Below the pieces are notes generated by a model. That model had not been told where the DNA came from. It worked only from the letters and a program-made list of their open reading frames with translations, and did no database searches. The position numbers were made by a program, and so were the translations under genes. Below, one piece after another: positions 31,149 through 39,820 of a stretch of 48,852 nucleotides of DNA; position 1 is the first letter of the stretch; each line of letters opens with the position of its first letter. This DNA is from Brevinema_A sp051649605. Its GTDB lineage: Bacteria; Spirochaetota; Brevinematia; Brevinematales; Brevinemataceae. The stretch covers positions 1 to 48,852 of the forward strand of contig JBOFHK010000035.1 in the NCBI GenBank assembly GCA_051649605.1. The letters are read 5' to 3'.

Positions 31149-31363
31149 TCTGTATGAATAGAAAACCCCGAACATTTACCACATAATTCTTTTCCAGCAT
31201 TCTTAATAGCAGTTTTCAAGTTCTCTTGTGTTGTATATTTTACCCCTTTAGCATTCTTAGCACGTTCTATCCCACAAAATGCTGTATCTGAATTATCTTC
31301 AAAAATATGAGAATTTGTCCCCTCTCCCTTTATATACTCTGCTCTAATAATCCAATAAGCCAT
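31145..31363 (-). CDS. Small Cys-containing protein, family copy 3 (72 aa)
   Basis: The product begins MAYWIIRAEYIKGEGTNSHIFE, then TAFCGIERA, TTQENLKTAI, and ends GKELCGKCSGFSIHTD. The order (KG-x-G-x-N-x-H-x-F, then CG, then C-x-x-C) is the same as in copies 1 and 2, but it is shorter and more diverged and lacks the HKHADLR tail. Upstream it has AGAGGTG. It is the copy nearest the restriction enzyme gene, 118 nt downstream of it on the same strand. The function is unknown. Confidence 0.72.
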   Translation of the reverse strand: MAYWIIRAEYIKGEGTNSHIFEDNSDTAFCGIERAKNAKGVKYTTQENLKTAIKNAGKELCGKCSGFSIHTD

Positions 31364-31481
31364 ATAACACCTCTTTAAATTACGTATAAATTAAAATATT
31401 AATTATTGAATTGATGGCTACTATATCTCTAGTAAATATATTGATCACCTAACCATACTATGTTAATTTTTTTACTCTTCT

Positions 31482-34400
31482 TTATTCATCGTCCTCTTGT
31501 TGTTTGTCGGACGCCTGTTCGTTGGACGCCTGTTCGTTGGATGCGTGATCTTGTGAGTGAGAGTTAGCCTCGATAGTTTGTATTTCGTCTTCGGTGAGTT
31601 CGTAAAGTTTGTAGACAATTTGATCGATTTGTTTTTCTTCGGGAGTAGTATCGATATTACGAGCTTTATGGTCTAAAATGGTCTGCACGAGTGCGGTGAT
31701 TTGTTGTTCGATGGCTGGGCTGGGGACGGGGATGGGAACCCTCTCTAAAAAGGCTTTTTTATATCTAAATCCAGTATTACCTAAACCACCACCTGCAAAG
31801 AAATTTTTAAATCCAAATTCTCCAAACTTAGAATTTAATATCCCTGTTAAGTAATGTAACTGAGAACCTACTATTAAAAATGTAGTTGCTTCAAGATAAG
31901 TATGTGTATTATCATAAGTAAATTTTGCTTGTTGAACAATTTCCCCCCACACAATCTTGGGCTTATCGAAGTCTTGATAATAAGCAATCGTATCTTGAGT
32001 TTCAAACCATTGGCTGGTGGTTTTCTTTCGAGATCCATTTTCTCCACTTTGATCGATACGAGGTCTAAAAGATTCTAAATATCTCTTAATTACTGGGTAT
32101 TCATTTATATTCACACGTAAAGCAGGTAGCGTCCCGATCAACCACTGATCGGCAAACTCATAAGAATAACGCTTAATATCTCTGCCCCTTAAAATAGGCT
32201 TGATGATCTCCGCCGATTTGGGGTCTTCGGCGATGAGCTGATCTTTAGTCGCCCCATCGATGATAAAAGCTTCGTTAAACCCTGTCTTAATACCATACTT
32301 AATCTCAATATCCCAGTCTTTGAGGGGCTTACCCACTCGGTGCATCTTATCTAAAATCTTTGCTTCACTATCGTTTAGGATGATCCACGCTTCGCCTTGG
32401 ACGGTAGGTATAATATATTTTTGCTCGCTCTCTATTTTGCCGATCTTGATCGATTGGATCTTATTATTTAGTGTATAGGATGGTATTGACGCTTGGTGGG
32501 GGCGTCCTTGTCGTTTTTGGTAGCTAATAATATTGGTGTCCACCGTCGCACTATCAAACCAATTCGATCCGAGATCCAAAAGCTCCCAAACATAAGCATG
32601 CTTGTAGAGCCACTCCCTCGTCCCCTCTCCATAGCCGGCACGCATCCATTTGTTGGATACGATCATTGATACCTGTCCTTCTTCGTGGATGAGCCCAAAA
32701 GCACGCTCGATAAAGAGCTGGTAAATATCACCTGTTGGAGCATAGGTATCAAAGTTTTTACCTTGGTAAGGGTTGTTTTTTTTTGGAATACTTTGTAGGG
32801 CAAAATACGGAGGATTCGCAATCACAATATCAAACTGCCCTACACCAAACATAAACTCACTATCAAAAAACGGAGCGGTAACGGTAGTATTAAAGGGAGA
32901 GAAGGCTTGTAATTGTTCGATTTGATCTTTTCCGTCGCTCGAAAAAGTCGTAAGATTTTTCATATCTTTTAAGGTCTCGGTAATGTGTAAACGAATCTGA
33001 TTTTTATCACTCAGCTGAGCCGTATAATAATCTTTAAAGAGAAGGTTTAGGCGCTCTTTTAAAGGCTCATACTCACTAGAAACTAAACTACTACTCTCTT
33101 TTTTGAGGGCGATCAAACTATTTGCCGTCATGATTTTAAATTCTAAATTGGGGAGGACTTCTAAATCAATATAATGATCGTTAGTAAAGTAGGTATGTTT
33201 GAGTAGCTCTATCCACAAACGAAGCCGACAGATATTCACAGAATTAGGATTAATATCGATCCCGTATAATTGATTCTCAATAATATGTTTTTTGGTGTGG
33301 AAGATGTGTTGCTGGATCTTTTGTACTTCGGGGTTGATCTTGGCGTCTTTTACTTGATAAACAAAATCCTCGCCGTTATGATACTTAATAATAAGCTCAT
33401 CATTTTGGATATCAATATTAATATCATCGTGAAGCAATCGAAAATCACTCTTAATCCGAATTAATTCATTCAAACAAGAAACAAGAAAGTGTCCACTCCC
33501 TACGGCAGGATCTAAAATACTGATATGATCAATAATCGCTACTGCTTTTTGTCGGTCGGCTTGTTTATAACAATTACGATGCACAAAGCTTTGCAAATCT
33601 TGGAAATCTTGGCAGTCAATCGCAAATTCTTTATTGAATTGAGCGAGGACTCGTTTTTGGATCACCTCTTGAGCCATATACATAGTGATACTAGCAGGGG
33701 TAAAGTGTGAGCCTTCTTGATAACCGTTGAGTTTTTCGAAGACGAGACCCAAGACCGACGATTTAATAACAGTATGATCATCAATATCATTACTTTCGCT
33801 GTTGAATTGGTAACACTCTAAAAATCGGAGGAGATACTCTAGGAGAGGCAACTCTAGATCCTTGAAATTGGGTGCTTGATACAAAACACTATCTTTTGGT
33901 AAAAGGATTTTTCTATCTTTATCTAGGTCAGAAATACCGTAAGAGCGTTTTTGTTCTAACTCAGTTTCTTCAAAGAGTGAGCTGTTGAGGTAAGGGACTG
34001 TTTTGTATTGTTTATCGTCTGGGTGTCTCGCGGGAATAGGAATCGATAAAATCTTAAAAAAGAGTTTACTCAGGCGGGAATAATCGTTGATTTGTTTAGG
34101 GTCTAAGAGGGCAAAGTCCTTGTCATTCCAAAACACCCTAAGCTGAGCCTCGAGGATCTTTAGAAATAAGATACGATTGAGCCACAAAATATTAAGGCCT
34201 AATGCCGTTTCGAAGCTTTCTTTACCGATATTGATATTTTGCATCGTCAAGTCTAGGAGGGTGTTCGATACAGAATTTTTGACCAATTTATTGGTTTTTT
34301 TCTCTTCTTCTAAGCCCATAATATAGAGTAATTCGTTATAAAATTGTCTATTGAGAGAATTGGGATCGATTTTTGGGGCTTCGTGCATAATATTCGGTCT

Positions 34401-35024
34401 ATCAAAAAGCCGATAAAGTAAGTCCTCATCATCATGCAATAAATCAATCTTGATCGCCTCAATGACAGCGTCGTTGGTGATTGATTTCATCGTTTCATAG
34501 AAGGTATTTTTGCTTGCACTTTGGTGTTGCGCTTCTTTGTATGCGTTTTGGATTGCAGAACGAGGGGAGGTAATTTTTTGGAATTCTACTCTTTCGATAA
34601 GGTAAAGCTCATGATAATCGGTAATAATGACAGAATGGATTGCTTGTTGTTTGGCCTGTTGCTCCAAAAAGTAATAGATTGTTTCGTAGAAGGCTTTTTT
34701 GTTGATATCATCATCGGTGATCATTTCTGTTTTGTTCGTTTTGGTTTTGGCTTCGATGATCACTTTTAATCGATCATCCACCCACAAGGATAGATCCATT
34801 TTATCGTAATTAGTTTTAACCTTGAAATGGTCAAACGACGATAACAATTTATCAAGATGAGGTCGTAGAGTATCCTCACTTGCGGTATCGACAATATTTT
34901 TTAAGTCTTCGCGATATTTGGTAAGCTCGTTGATAAAAAAACTCAATTTGTCGTTATCTAACCTATTATCTAAAAGATCACGTTTTTTTAAGAAATCGTT
35001 TAAGGAGCTAAGTTTTAATTGCAT
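31482..35024 (-). CDS. Type IIG-like restriction-modification enzyme (Eco57I/TaqI-type N6-adenine methylase)
   Basis: The single 1180-residue polypeptide has a putative PD-(D/E)xK nuclease near the N-terminus (DLSLWVDDRLKVIIEAKTK, E-x-K near 93-95), a helical connector, the N6-adenine methylase with AdoMet motif LDPAVGSGHFL (about 508) and catalytic IANPPYF (about 736), and a C-terminal target-recognition region ending YKLYELTEDEIQTIE. This order is that of type IIG enzymes, which cut and methylate with one protein and read their own site. BREX PglX shares the methylase but lacks this nuclease, and no other brx genes are present. The tail carries three in-frame 15-nt repeats (ASNEQ, ASNEQ, ASDKQ). 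It has its own promoter. Confidence 0.88.
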   Translation of the reverse strand: MQLKLSSLNDFLKKRDLLDNRLDNDKLSFFINELTKYREDLKNIVDTASEDTLRPHLDKLLSSFDHFKVKTNYDKMDLSLWVDDRLKVIIEAKTKTNKTEMITDDDINKKAFYETIYYFLEQQAKQQAIHSVIITDYHELYLIERVEFQKITSPRSAIQNAYKEAQHQSASKNTFYETMKSITNDAVIEAIKIDLLHDDEDLLYRLFDRPNIMHEAPKIDPNSLNRQFYNELLYIMGLEEEKKTNKLVKNSVSNTLLDLTMQNINIGKESFETALGLNILWLNRILFLKILEAQLRVFWNDKDFALLDPKQINDYSRLSKLFFKILSIPIPARHPDDKQYKTVPYLNSSLFEETELEQKRSYGISDLDKDRKILLPKDSVLYQAPNFKDLELPLLEYLLRFLECYQFNSESNDIDDHTVIKSSVLGLVFEKLNGYQEGSHFTPASITMYMAQEVIQKRVLAQFNKEFAIDCQDFQDLQSFVHRNCYKQADRQKAVAIIDHISILDPAVGSGHFLVSCLNELIRIKSDFRLLHDDINIDIQNDELIIKYHNGEDFVYQVKDAKINPEVQKIQQHIFHTKKHIIENQLYGIDINPNSVNICRLRLWIELLKHTYFTNDHYIDLEVLPNLEFKIMTANSLIALKKESSSLVSSEYEPLKERLNLLFKDYYTAQLSDKNQIRLHITETLKDMKNLTTFSSDGKDQIEQLQAFSPFNTTVTAPFFDSEFMFGVGQFDIVIANPPYFALQSIPKKNNPYQGKNFDTYAPTGDIYQLFIERAFGLIHEEGQVSMIVSNKWMRAGYGEGTREWLYKHAYVWELLDLGSNWFDSATVDTNIISYQKRQGRPHQASIPSYTLNNKIQSIKIGKIESEQKYIIPTVQGEAWIILNDSEAKILDKMHRVGKPLKDWDIEIKYGIKTGFNEAFIIDGATKDQLIAEDPKSAEIIKPILRGRDIKRYSYEFADQWLIGTLPALRVNINEYPVIKRYLESFRPRIDQSGENGSRKKTTSQWFETQDTIAYYQDFDKPKIVWGEIVQQAKFTYDNTHTYLEATTFLIVGSQLHYLTGILNSKFGEFGFKNFFAGGGLGNTGFRYKKAFLERVPIPVPSPAIEQQITALVQTILDHKARNIDTTPEEKQIDQIVYKLYELTEDEIQTIEANSHSQDHASNEQASNEQASDKQQEDDE
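31500..31544 (-). repeat. Three tandem 15-nt repeats encoding the enzyme's C-terminal tail
   Basis: Minus-strand units GCATCCAACGAACAG, GCGTCCAACGAACAG and GCGTCCGACAAACAA encode ASNEQ, ASNEQ and ASDKQ just before the end of the restriction enzyme. The sequence family is the same as the units at 29398, 29952 and 35179. Confidence 0.85.
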
Positions 35025-35054
35025 CGGTTGACCTCAAAAATAATTGTATTAATT

Positions 35055-35083
35055 ATTATACACTACTATTGATTTTCTAGCAA
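35055..35083 (-). promoter_or_regulatory. Promoter of the restriction-modification gene
   Basis: Read leftwards: TTGCTA (35083-35078), 17-nt spacer, TATAAT (35060-35055), 30 nt before the start codon. Confidence 0.75.
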
Positions 35084-35178
35084 GTCCATAATCAAATAAT
35101 TTTCCTAATGAATAAATTTCCTCGTAGAAGATTTATTTGATTTTTGTTATAAATCAATCATTATCAGCGATCACATAG

Positions 35179-35238
35179 TTATTTGCTGGATGTATATTAG
35201 TGGGATGTATATTTGATGGACGCCTATTCGCCGAATGC
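35179..35238 (-). repeat. Four tandem 15-nt repeats over the ROK kinase stop codon
   Basis: Minus-strand units are GCATTCGGCGAATAG (last codons and stop of the kinase), GCGTCCATCAAATAT, ACATCCCACTAATAT and ACATCCAGCAAATAA. They fit the same pattern as the units in the restriction gene. Only the first is translated; the rest follow the stop in the same frame. Confidence 0.8.
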
Positions 35239-36135
35239 ATATTCATCGAGGAGGCGTTTTATTGCACCGAGTTGACCAGCTTTGTTGCCTGTTTTGGCGA
35301 TGACCACATCTGATTTGAATCCTACAGGGAGGTAAGCCTTCACACGAGGGACGAGTAAGTCCAGTAATTTTTGTTCTTGTGCGGACACTCCACCGCCAAG
35401 AATGACGGCTTGAGGATTGAGAATACAGACCGCATCGGCAATACCTCCCGCTAAATGATCCGCCCAGTCTTCTAAGACTGCCGAAACACGAGGGTTTTTA
35501 CCATATTGTTCAAAAATCCATTTTCCGTCGATGACTTCAATCTGCTCCTCAGGCAAGGCACGATCAATTCGGCACATCTCTTGAATACGACGCACCAAGG
35601 CAAGAGTGGAAGCTTCTTTTTCCCAAAACATGGTTGTGCCTTTATTGGCTCGGATATAACCAATTTCCCCTGCTTGGAATCCTGCACCATAATAGAGTTT
35701 GTCATTGATTACAATCCCAGAACCAATACCCGTCCCCATCGCAATACAAATAAAAGTGTGATAGTCTTTTCCAGCTCCGAGCCATTTTTCTCCCATTGCG
35801 GCACAGTTGACATCGTTATCAACGATTAGTGGAAGTCCTAAGCTCCCTTCGAGATGGTTTTTAATAACGACTTCATGCCATCCTTTAGGCATATTAAGGT
35901 TTGCCCACAAGGCTCGACCTTCAAAAGGATGAATAACTCCCGGACAGGAGATACCAATACCTTGGATATCATATTTGTCCTTATATTCTTGGGCTATCGT
36001 AATAATTTTTTGGAGTAATTCCATAGCATCACTAGATGCCGTTAGGAAAGAATTTTCTTGGGACATCTGCCCTTCTGAATTGATAAGAGAGTACTTAACA
36101 CTTGTACCTCCGAGGTCTATTCCTAAAAAGTTCAT
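35224..36135 (-). CDS. ROK-family sugar kinase without the zinc-binding motif
   Basis: The 303-residue protein has the ASKHA phosphate motif GIDLGGTSVKYSL (5-17), GISCPG (61-66), VDNDVNCAAMGE with catalytic Asp108 (105-116) and the adenosine-side AMGTGIGSG (132-140). It likely phosphorylates glucose or another hexose or amino sugar with ATP. The usual ROK zinc site (His after GEIG, then C-x-C-G-x-x-G-C) is missing: residues 156-175 read GEIGY followed by sequence with no Cys. The start follows AAAGGAG. It has a promoter divergent from the HAD-sdaA-glgC operon. Its last codons are part of a 15-nt repeat run. Confidence 0.88.
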   Translation of the reverse strand: MNFLGIDLGGTSVKYSLINSEGQMSQENSFLTASSDAMELLQKIITIAQEYKDKYDIQGIGISCPGVIHPFEGRALWANLNMPKGWHEVVIKNHLEGSLGLPLIVDNDVNCAAMGEKWLGAGKDYHTFICIAMGTGIGSGIVINDKLYYGAGFQAGEIGYIRANKGTTMFWEKEASTLALVRRIQEMCRIDRALPEEQIEVIDGKWIFEQYGKNPRVSAVLEDWADHLAGGIADAVCILNPQAVILGGGVSAQEQKLLDLLVPRVKAYLPVGFKSDVVIAKTGNKAGQLGAIKRLLDEYAFGE

Positions 36136-36170
36136 CTCGTTCTCCTTTACTGTTTTGGTATTTCTCTAAT

Positions 36171-36198
36171 AGTATAGACGATTCTGATATAAAATCAA
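36171..36198 (-). promoter_or_regulatory. Promoter of the ROK kinase gene
   Basis: Read leftwards: TTGATT (36198-36193), 16-nt spacer, TATACT (36176-36171), 35 nt before the start codon. Confidence 0.7.
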
Positions 36199-36233
36199 GT
36201 GCTAAAAATTATTACTTTTATTCTTTTTAGTTC

Positions 36234-36261
36234 TTGACTATTATTTAATATAATTTATAAT
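36234..36261 (+). promoter_or_regulatory. Promoter of the HAD-sdaA-glgC operon
   Basis: TTGACT (36234-36239), 16-nt spacer, TATAAT (36256-36261), 33 nt before the HAD start. It is back to back with the ROK promoter, with 35 nt between the two -35 boxes. Confidence 0.8.
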
Positions 36262-36294
36262 ATAAAGGTAAGCTAAGCATAATGAGGAGTTTAT

Positions 36295-37110
36295 ATGAAA
36301 CAAAAATTACTAGCTTGTGATGTCGATGGTACATTGATTTTTCACGAAGATCAAAAAATTAAAGGTTCTGACCTCCAAGCAATTAAGAGCTTTCGTGAGG
36401 CGGGGCATTTATTTGTACTCTGTACAGGTCGGACAGCGGTTTGGGCTATCCCCCTAATCCAAAAACACGATCTCCAGACTGACGGGCTGATTCTCTGTAA
36501 CGGTTCGATGATTTATCATGTAAATCCTAACGATCCTACTGATATCAAAGAAATCGTTAATCGTAGTGTTCCCAACAAAATCGGCTTAGAAATTATCAAC
36601 TATTTTTATCACTTAGAAGAATTTGCCCTATATTGGGATGATGGTAATCAAACTTATGAGCTTCATGATCGATTAGTTTCTCAGGCTTCTTCAATTATCC
36701 AAGAAAATTATTCTACTCATATTTCTTTTGAGGAAGCAATGGCTCTTACTTCCAATTTTGTAACGATAGGGGTAACGCCAATTTCTTGTGATGTATCCAA
36801 AGCCGAAGAAATCAAAAATTACATCCTCAAACACTGGGAAGTTTTGGCTTTTCGAAATCAATTTTTTATTGATATTGCACCAATTGGATCTTCTAAAGGC
36901 TCTGGCATCGAAGATTTTCAAACAATTTACCAAAAAGATTTAGAAACTTATGGGATAGGGGATTCTTTTAATGATTTATCTATGTTTCAACACGTCGGTA
37001 AGTCCCATGCATTCCTTATGAGTAATGGCGACGTAGAATTAAAACAATATACAGACAATCAAGTTAACAGTGTAGCAGAGTGTATTAATCTGCTCTTATC
37101 AAAAAAATAA
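36295..37110 (+). CDS. HAD-family phosphatase (Cof/HAD-IIB type)
   Basis: The 271-residue cytosolic enzyme has the HAD nucleophile motif DVDGT (9-13), motif II LCTGRT (42-47), a type IIB cap in the middle and the motif III/IV region APIGSSKGSGI and GDSFNDLSMF. These Mg-dependent enzymes dephosphorylate sugar phosphates, FMN or PLP; the substrate is not predictable. The start follows TGAGGAG. It is first in a tight operon with sdaA (16 nt) and glgC, so a sugar-phosphate or PLP link to the next genes is possible. Confidence 0.88.
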   Translation: MKQKLLACDVDGTLIFHEDQKIKGSDLQAIKSFREAGHLFVLCTGRTAVWAIPLIQKHDLQTDGLILCNGSMIYHVNPNDPTDIKEIVNRSVPNKIGLEIINYFYHLEEFALYWDDGNQTYELHDRLVSQASSIIQENYSTHISFEEAMALTSNFVTIGVTPISCDVSKAEEIKNYILKHWEVLAFRNQFFIDIAPIGSSKGSGIEDFQTIYQKDLETYGIGDSFNDLSMFQHVGKSHAFLMSNGDVELKQYTDNQVNSVAECINLLLSKK

Positions 37111-37126
37111 ATATTTGGAGAACAGT

Positions 37127-38386
37127 ATGTATTCCTTAAAAGAATTATACCGTAGCGGTTTTGGCCCTTCTAGCTCCCATACAATAGGCCCATTTCGTGC
37201 TGGGACAATCATAAAAGCCAAAAATCCTACTGCCACAAGCTTTCGTGTCCAGTTATTGGGGAGTCTTGCTGCAACAGGGATAGGACATTTTACCGATAAA
37301 GCCTTAGAACAAGCTTTTGGAGAAAGTCCTTTAGAAATCTTATGGAAAGATGATGTGTGGCCAGAACAACATCCAAACGGAATGATTTTAGAAGCTTTAG
37401 ATAGTGATGGTGCCATTATAGATACTTGGGAAGTATTTTCTGTGGGTGGAGGTACATTGGTCAACGCAGGAGAAAGTACCAAAAGTGGGACGCACACCTA
37501 CCCTCACAATTATTTAGCAGAAATTATGGACTATTGTAAAGAAAAACAAATCGAATTGTGGGAATATGTAGATTATTTTGATGATGGTGATATCTGGGAG
37601 TATCTCGAAGATATCCGCCAGACCATGATGACGGCGATCCAAAAAGGCTTAGACAATAAAGAGCATTACCTACCTAGTCCTCTTAAGTATGCTCGGAGAG
37701 CTCCTGAAGTTTATAAAAACACTTTATCAGAAAACAATCCCTCCATTAGAGAAAATGGTTTGTTATCAGCCTATGCTCTTGCAGTATCCGAGCAAAATGC
37801 CTCTATGGGGATTGTTGTTACCGCTCCTACCTGTGGAGCTTGTGGGGTTTTACCTTCTGTATTAAGATATTTACAGGAAGTTTATCATAAATCCGACGAA
37901 GAAATCTGCAGAGCATTAGCCGTAGCGGGTATTTTAGGTCTCATAGCCAAACACAACGCATCTATTTCTGGGGCAGAAGCGGGTTGTCAAGCAGAAGTGG
38001 GGGTTGCTTGTGCGATGGCAGCAGGAGCTGCTGCTTATTTATTAGGTTATGATATTTATCATATTGAAAATGCTGCAGAAGTTGCTATTGAACACCATTT
38101 GGGAATGACCTGCGACCCTCTTGGCGGTTACGTATTAATTCCATGTATCGAACGTAATGCCACGGCAGCTGTTCGTGCCATACAATCTGCCTATTTCGTT
38201 CATCTCACCGGTGCAGAACACCTTATTACTTATGATGAAGTATTACAAACAATGATAGAAACTGGTAAAGATATGCAAAGTGCCTACAAAGAAACTGCTC
38301 TAGGAGGACTAGCAAAATATTATAACAAAAAGTTAAAAGAAACGGGGATACAAATAGAGTTCAGTCCTTATAAAGGAAATTGCTAA
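37127..38386 (+). CDS. sdaA: L-serine ammonia-lyase, iron-sulfur type, single chain
   Basis: I choose the ATG at 37127 because TTGGAG is 6 nt upstream; the in-frame TTG at 37115 lies within that site. The 419-residue enzyme turns L-serine into pyruvate and ammonia using a [4Fe-4S] cluster. The beta-domain starts with the conserved GFGPSSSHTIGPFRAG. The alpha-domain has ASMGIVVTAPTCGACGVLP, SGAEAGCQAEVGVACAMAA and HHLGMTCDPLGG, which hold the cluster Cys residues. Fusion of both domains in one chain is the usual Gram-negative form. It sits between a HAD phosphatase and glgC. Confidence 0.95.
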   Translation: MYSLKELYRSGFGPSSSHTIGPFRAGTIIKAKNPTATSFRVQLLGSLAATGIGHFTDKALEQAFGESPLEILWKDDVWPEQHPNGMILEALDSDGAIIDTWEVFSVGGGTLVNAGESTKSGTHTYPHNYLAEIMDYCKEKQIELWEYVDYFDDGDIWEYLEDIRQTMMTAIQKGLDNKEHYLPSPLKYARRAPEVYKNTLSENNPSIRENGLLSAYALAVSEQNASMGIVVTAPTCGACGVLPSVLRYLQEVYHKSDEEICRALAVAGILGLIAKHNASISGAEAGCQAEVGVACAMAAGAAAYLLGYDIYHIENAAEVAIEHHLGMTCDPLGGYVLIPCIERNATAAVRAIQSAYFVHLTGAEHLITYDEVLQTMIETGKDMQSAYKETALGGLAKYYNKKLKETGIQIEFSPYKGNC

Positions 38387-38418
38387 AACTAAAAAATAGA
38401 GAGAACAAGGAGTTAACG

Positions 38419-39714
38419 ATGATTAAAATGAATGATATTTTAGGAATCATTTTAGCTGGAGGTCAGGGTACACGCCTTGAGCCATTAACCAGCCAACGTT
38501 CTAAACCTGCAGTACCGTTTGGAGGACGCTACCGAATTATTGATTTTCCCATTACCAACTGTATCAATTCTGGTATCGGTCGGATTTTTGTTCTCACACA
38601 ATTTCACTCAGCCTCTCTCAATCAACATATCACACAGACCTACAAATTTGATCTTTTTCATAATTCTTTTGTTGATATTATTGCTAGTGGTGTTTCCAAA
38701 GATAAAGAAAGCTCTGGATTTTCCCAAGGGACTGCTGATGCCGTTCGGAAAGGGATGCACCATATTAAAAGTATTAGAGAAGCAACCTATGGATTAATCT
38801 TAGCTGGAGATCAGTTGTACCGAATGAATTTTAATACCCTCACAACAATTCACGATAAATTTGATGCCGATCTCACCTTAGGAGTCGTACCTGTTCCAAG
38901 AGCTTTAGCTAATGCTTTTGGAATTGTGAAAGTAAACGAACAATATCAAATCTTAGATTTTTGGGAAAAACCAGGGGATGCCGTTTTAGATCCCGATTGG
39001 TATGTACCTAAAACCATTAGAGAACGGTATAATATTTCTGAAGATTGTGTATTTACTTCGATGAGCATTTATTTATTCAAACTATCATTTTTGGATCAAA
39101 TTCTCAAAGAAAATATCGATATGATGGATTTTGGTAAAGAAATTATTCCTCATATTATCCAAAATCACCAAGTCCAAGTTGCTGTCCATAATAGTTATTG
39201 GGAAGATATTGGGACTTTAGCAAATTTCCATAAAGCCAATCTCGATCTTACTTACGAAAGTAATGGGTTTGAATTGTACGACCCTTCTTGGCCTACATTA
39301 ACACGCCCTAGTCTCTTACCTCCCACATCGATTAAAGATTGTACTATTATTGATTCTATTATTAGTGATGGTTCTCGTTTTGAAAAGTGTAAAATAAAAA
39401 ACTGTGTTATCGGACAGCGTGCTATTATTCAGGAAGGCTCTAAAATCGAAAATTCTGTTATTATGGGAGCTGATTGGATCGAAGTGGAAAAAGATTTTAT
39501 TGATAACAAAGCCAAAAATATTCCAAATATTGGAATTGGTAAAAATTGTACGATCAGTAATGCAATTATTGATAAAAACTCCCGTATTGGCAACAATGTT
39601 ACTCTCATTAACAAAGAAAACCTTAACGACATCTATGAAGATAATTATATTATCCGAGATAATTTAATTATTATTCCTGCAAAAGCAGTGATTCCTGATA
39701 ACTTTACAATATAA
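38419..39714 (+). CDS. glgC: Glucose-1-phosphate adenylyltransferase (ADP-glucose pyrophosphorylase)
   Basis: I choose the ATG at 38419 because AAGGAG lies 7 nt upstream; the longer frame from a TTG would overlap sdaA. The 431 residues make ADP-glucose for glycogen. The nucleotidyltransferase domain has GGQGTRLEPLT (14-24), RSKPAVPFGGRYRIIDF, LAGDQLYRMN and FWEKPG; the C-terminal left-handed beta-helix (from about 310) has hexapeptide-type repeats (SIISDGSRFEKCKIKNCVIGQ). The length is normal. No other glg genes are in view, so glycogen genes must be scattered. It is last in the HAD-sdaA-glgC operon. Confidence 0.93.
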   Translation: MIKMNDILGIILAGGQGTRLEPLTSQRSKPAVPFGGRYRIIDFPITNCINSGIGRIFVLTQFHSASLNQHITQTYKFDLFHNSFVDIIASGVSKDKESSGFSQGTADAVRKGMHHIKSIREATYGLILAGDQLYRMNFNTLTTIHDKFDADLTLGVVPVPRALANAFGIVKVNEQYQILDFWEKPGDAVLDPDWYVPKTIRERYNISEDCVFTSMSIYLFKLSFLDQILKENIDMMDFGKEIIPHIIQNHQVQVAVHNSYWEDIGTLANFHKANLDLTYESNGFELYDPSWPTLTRPSLLPPTSIKDCTIIDSIISDGSRFEKCKIKNCVIGQRAIIQEGSKIENSVIMGADWIEVEKDFIDNKAKNIPNIGIGKNCTISNAIIDKNSRIGNNVTLINKENLNDIYEDNYIIRDNLIIIPAKAVIPDNFTI

Positions 39715-39737
39715 AAATCATAATACGGCAATTCTTC

Positions 39738-39808
39738 TTACAAGTTATTTTATTAATAATCCTTGAGTTTTTTCTTATTCTTATCGATAATTAATAAAAT
39801 ACTTGTAA
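39738..39808. repeat. Inverted repeat enclosing the chemoreceptor promoter
   Basis: TTACAAGTTATTTTATTAA (39738-39756) is mirrored by TTAATAAAATACTTGTAA (39791-39808) with one extra base in the left arm. The 34 nt between the arms hold the -35 and almost all of the -10 of the chemoreceptor promoter. Confidence 0.75.
39763..39791 (+). promoter_or_regulatory. Candidate promoter of the chemoreceptor pair
   Basis: TTGAGT (39763-39768), 17-nt spacer, GATAAT (39786-39791), 30 nt before the start codon at 39821. It lies between two 18-bp inverted arms. Confidence 0.55.
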
Positions 39809-39820
39809 AAAGGTTGGTGT

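Noticed and set aside
31482..35024. BREX PglX methylase
   Set aside because: It has an N-terminal nuclease-like segment, and no brxA, brxB, brxC, pglZ or brxL genes are adjacent; a type IIG enzyme fits better.
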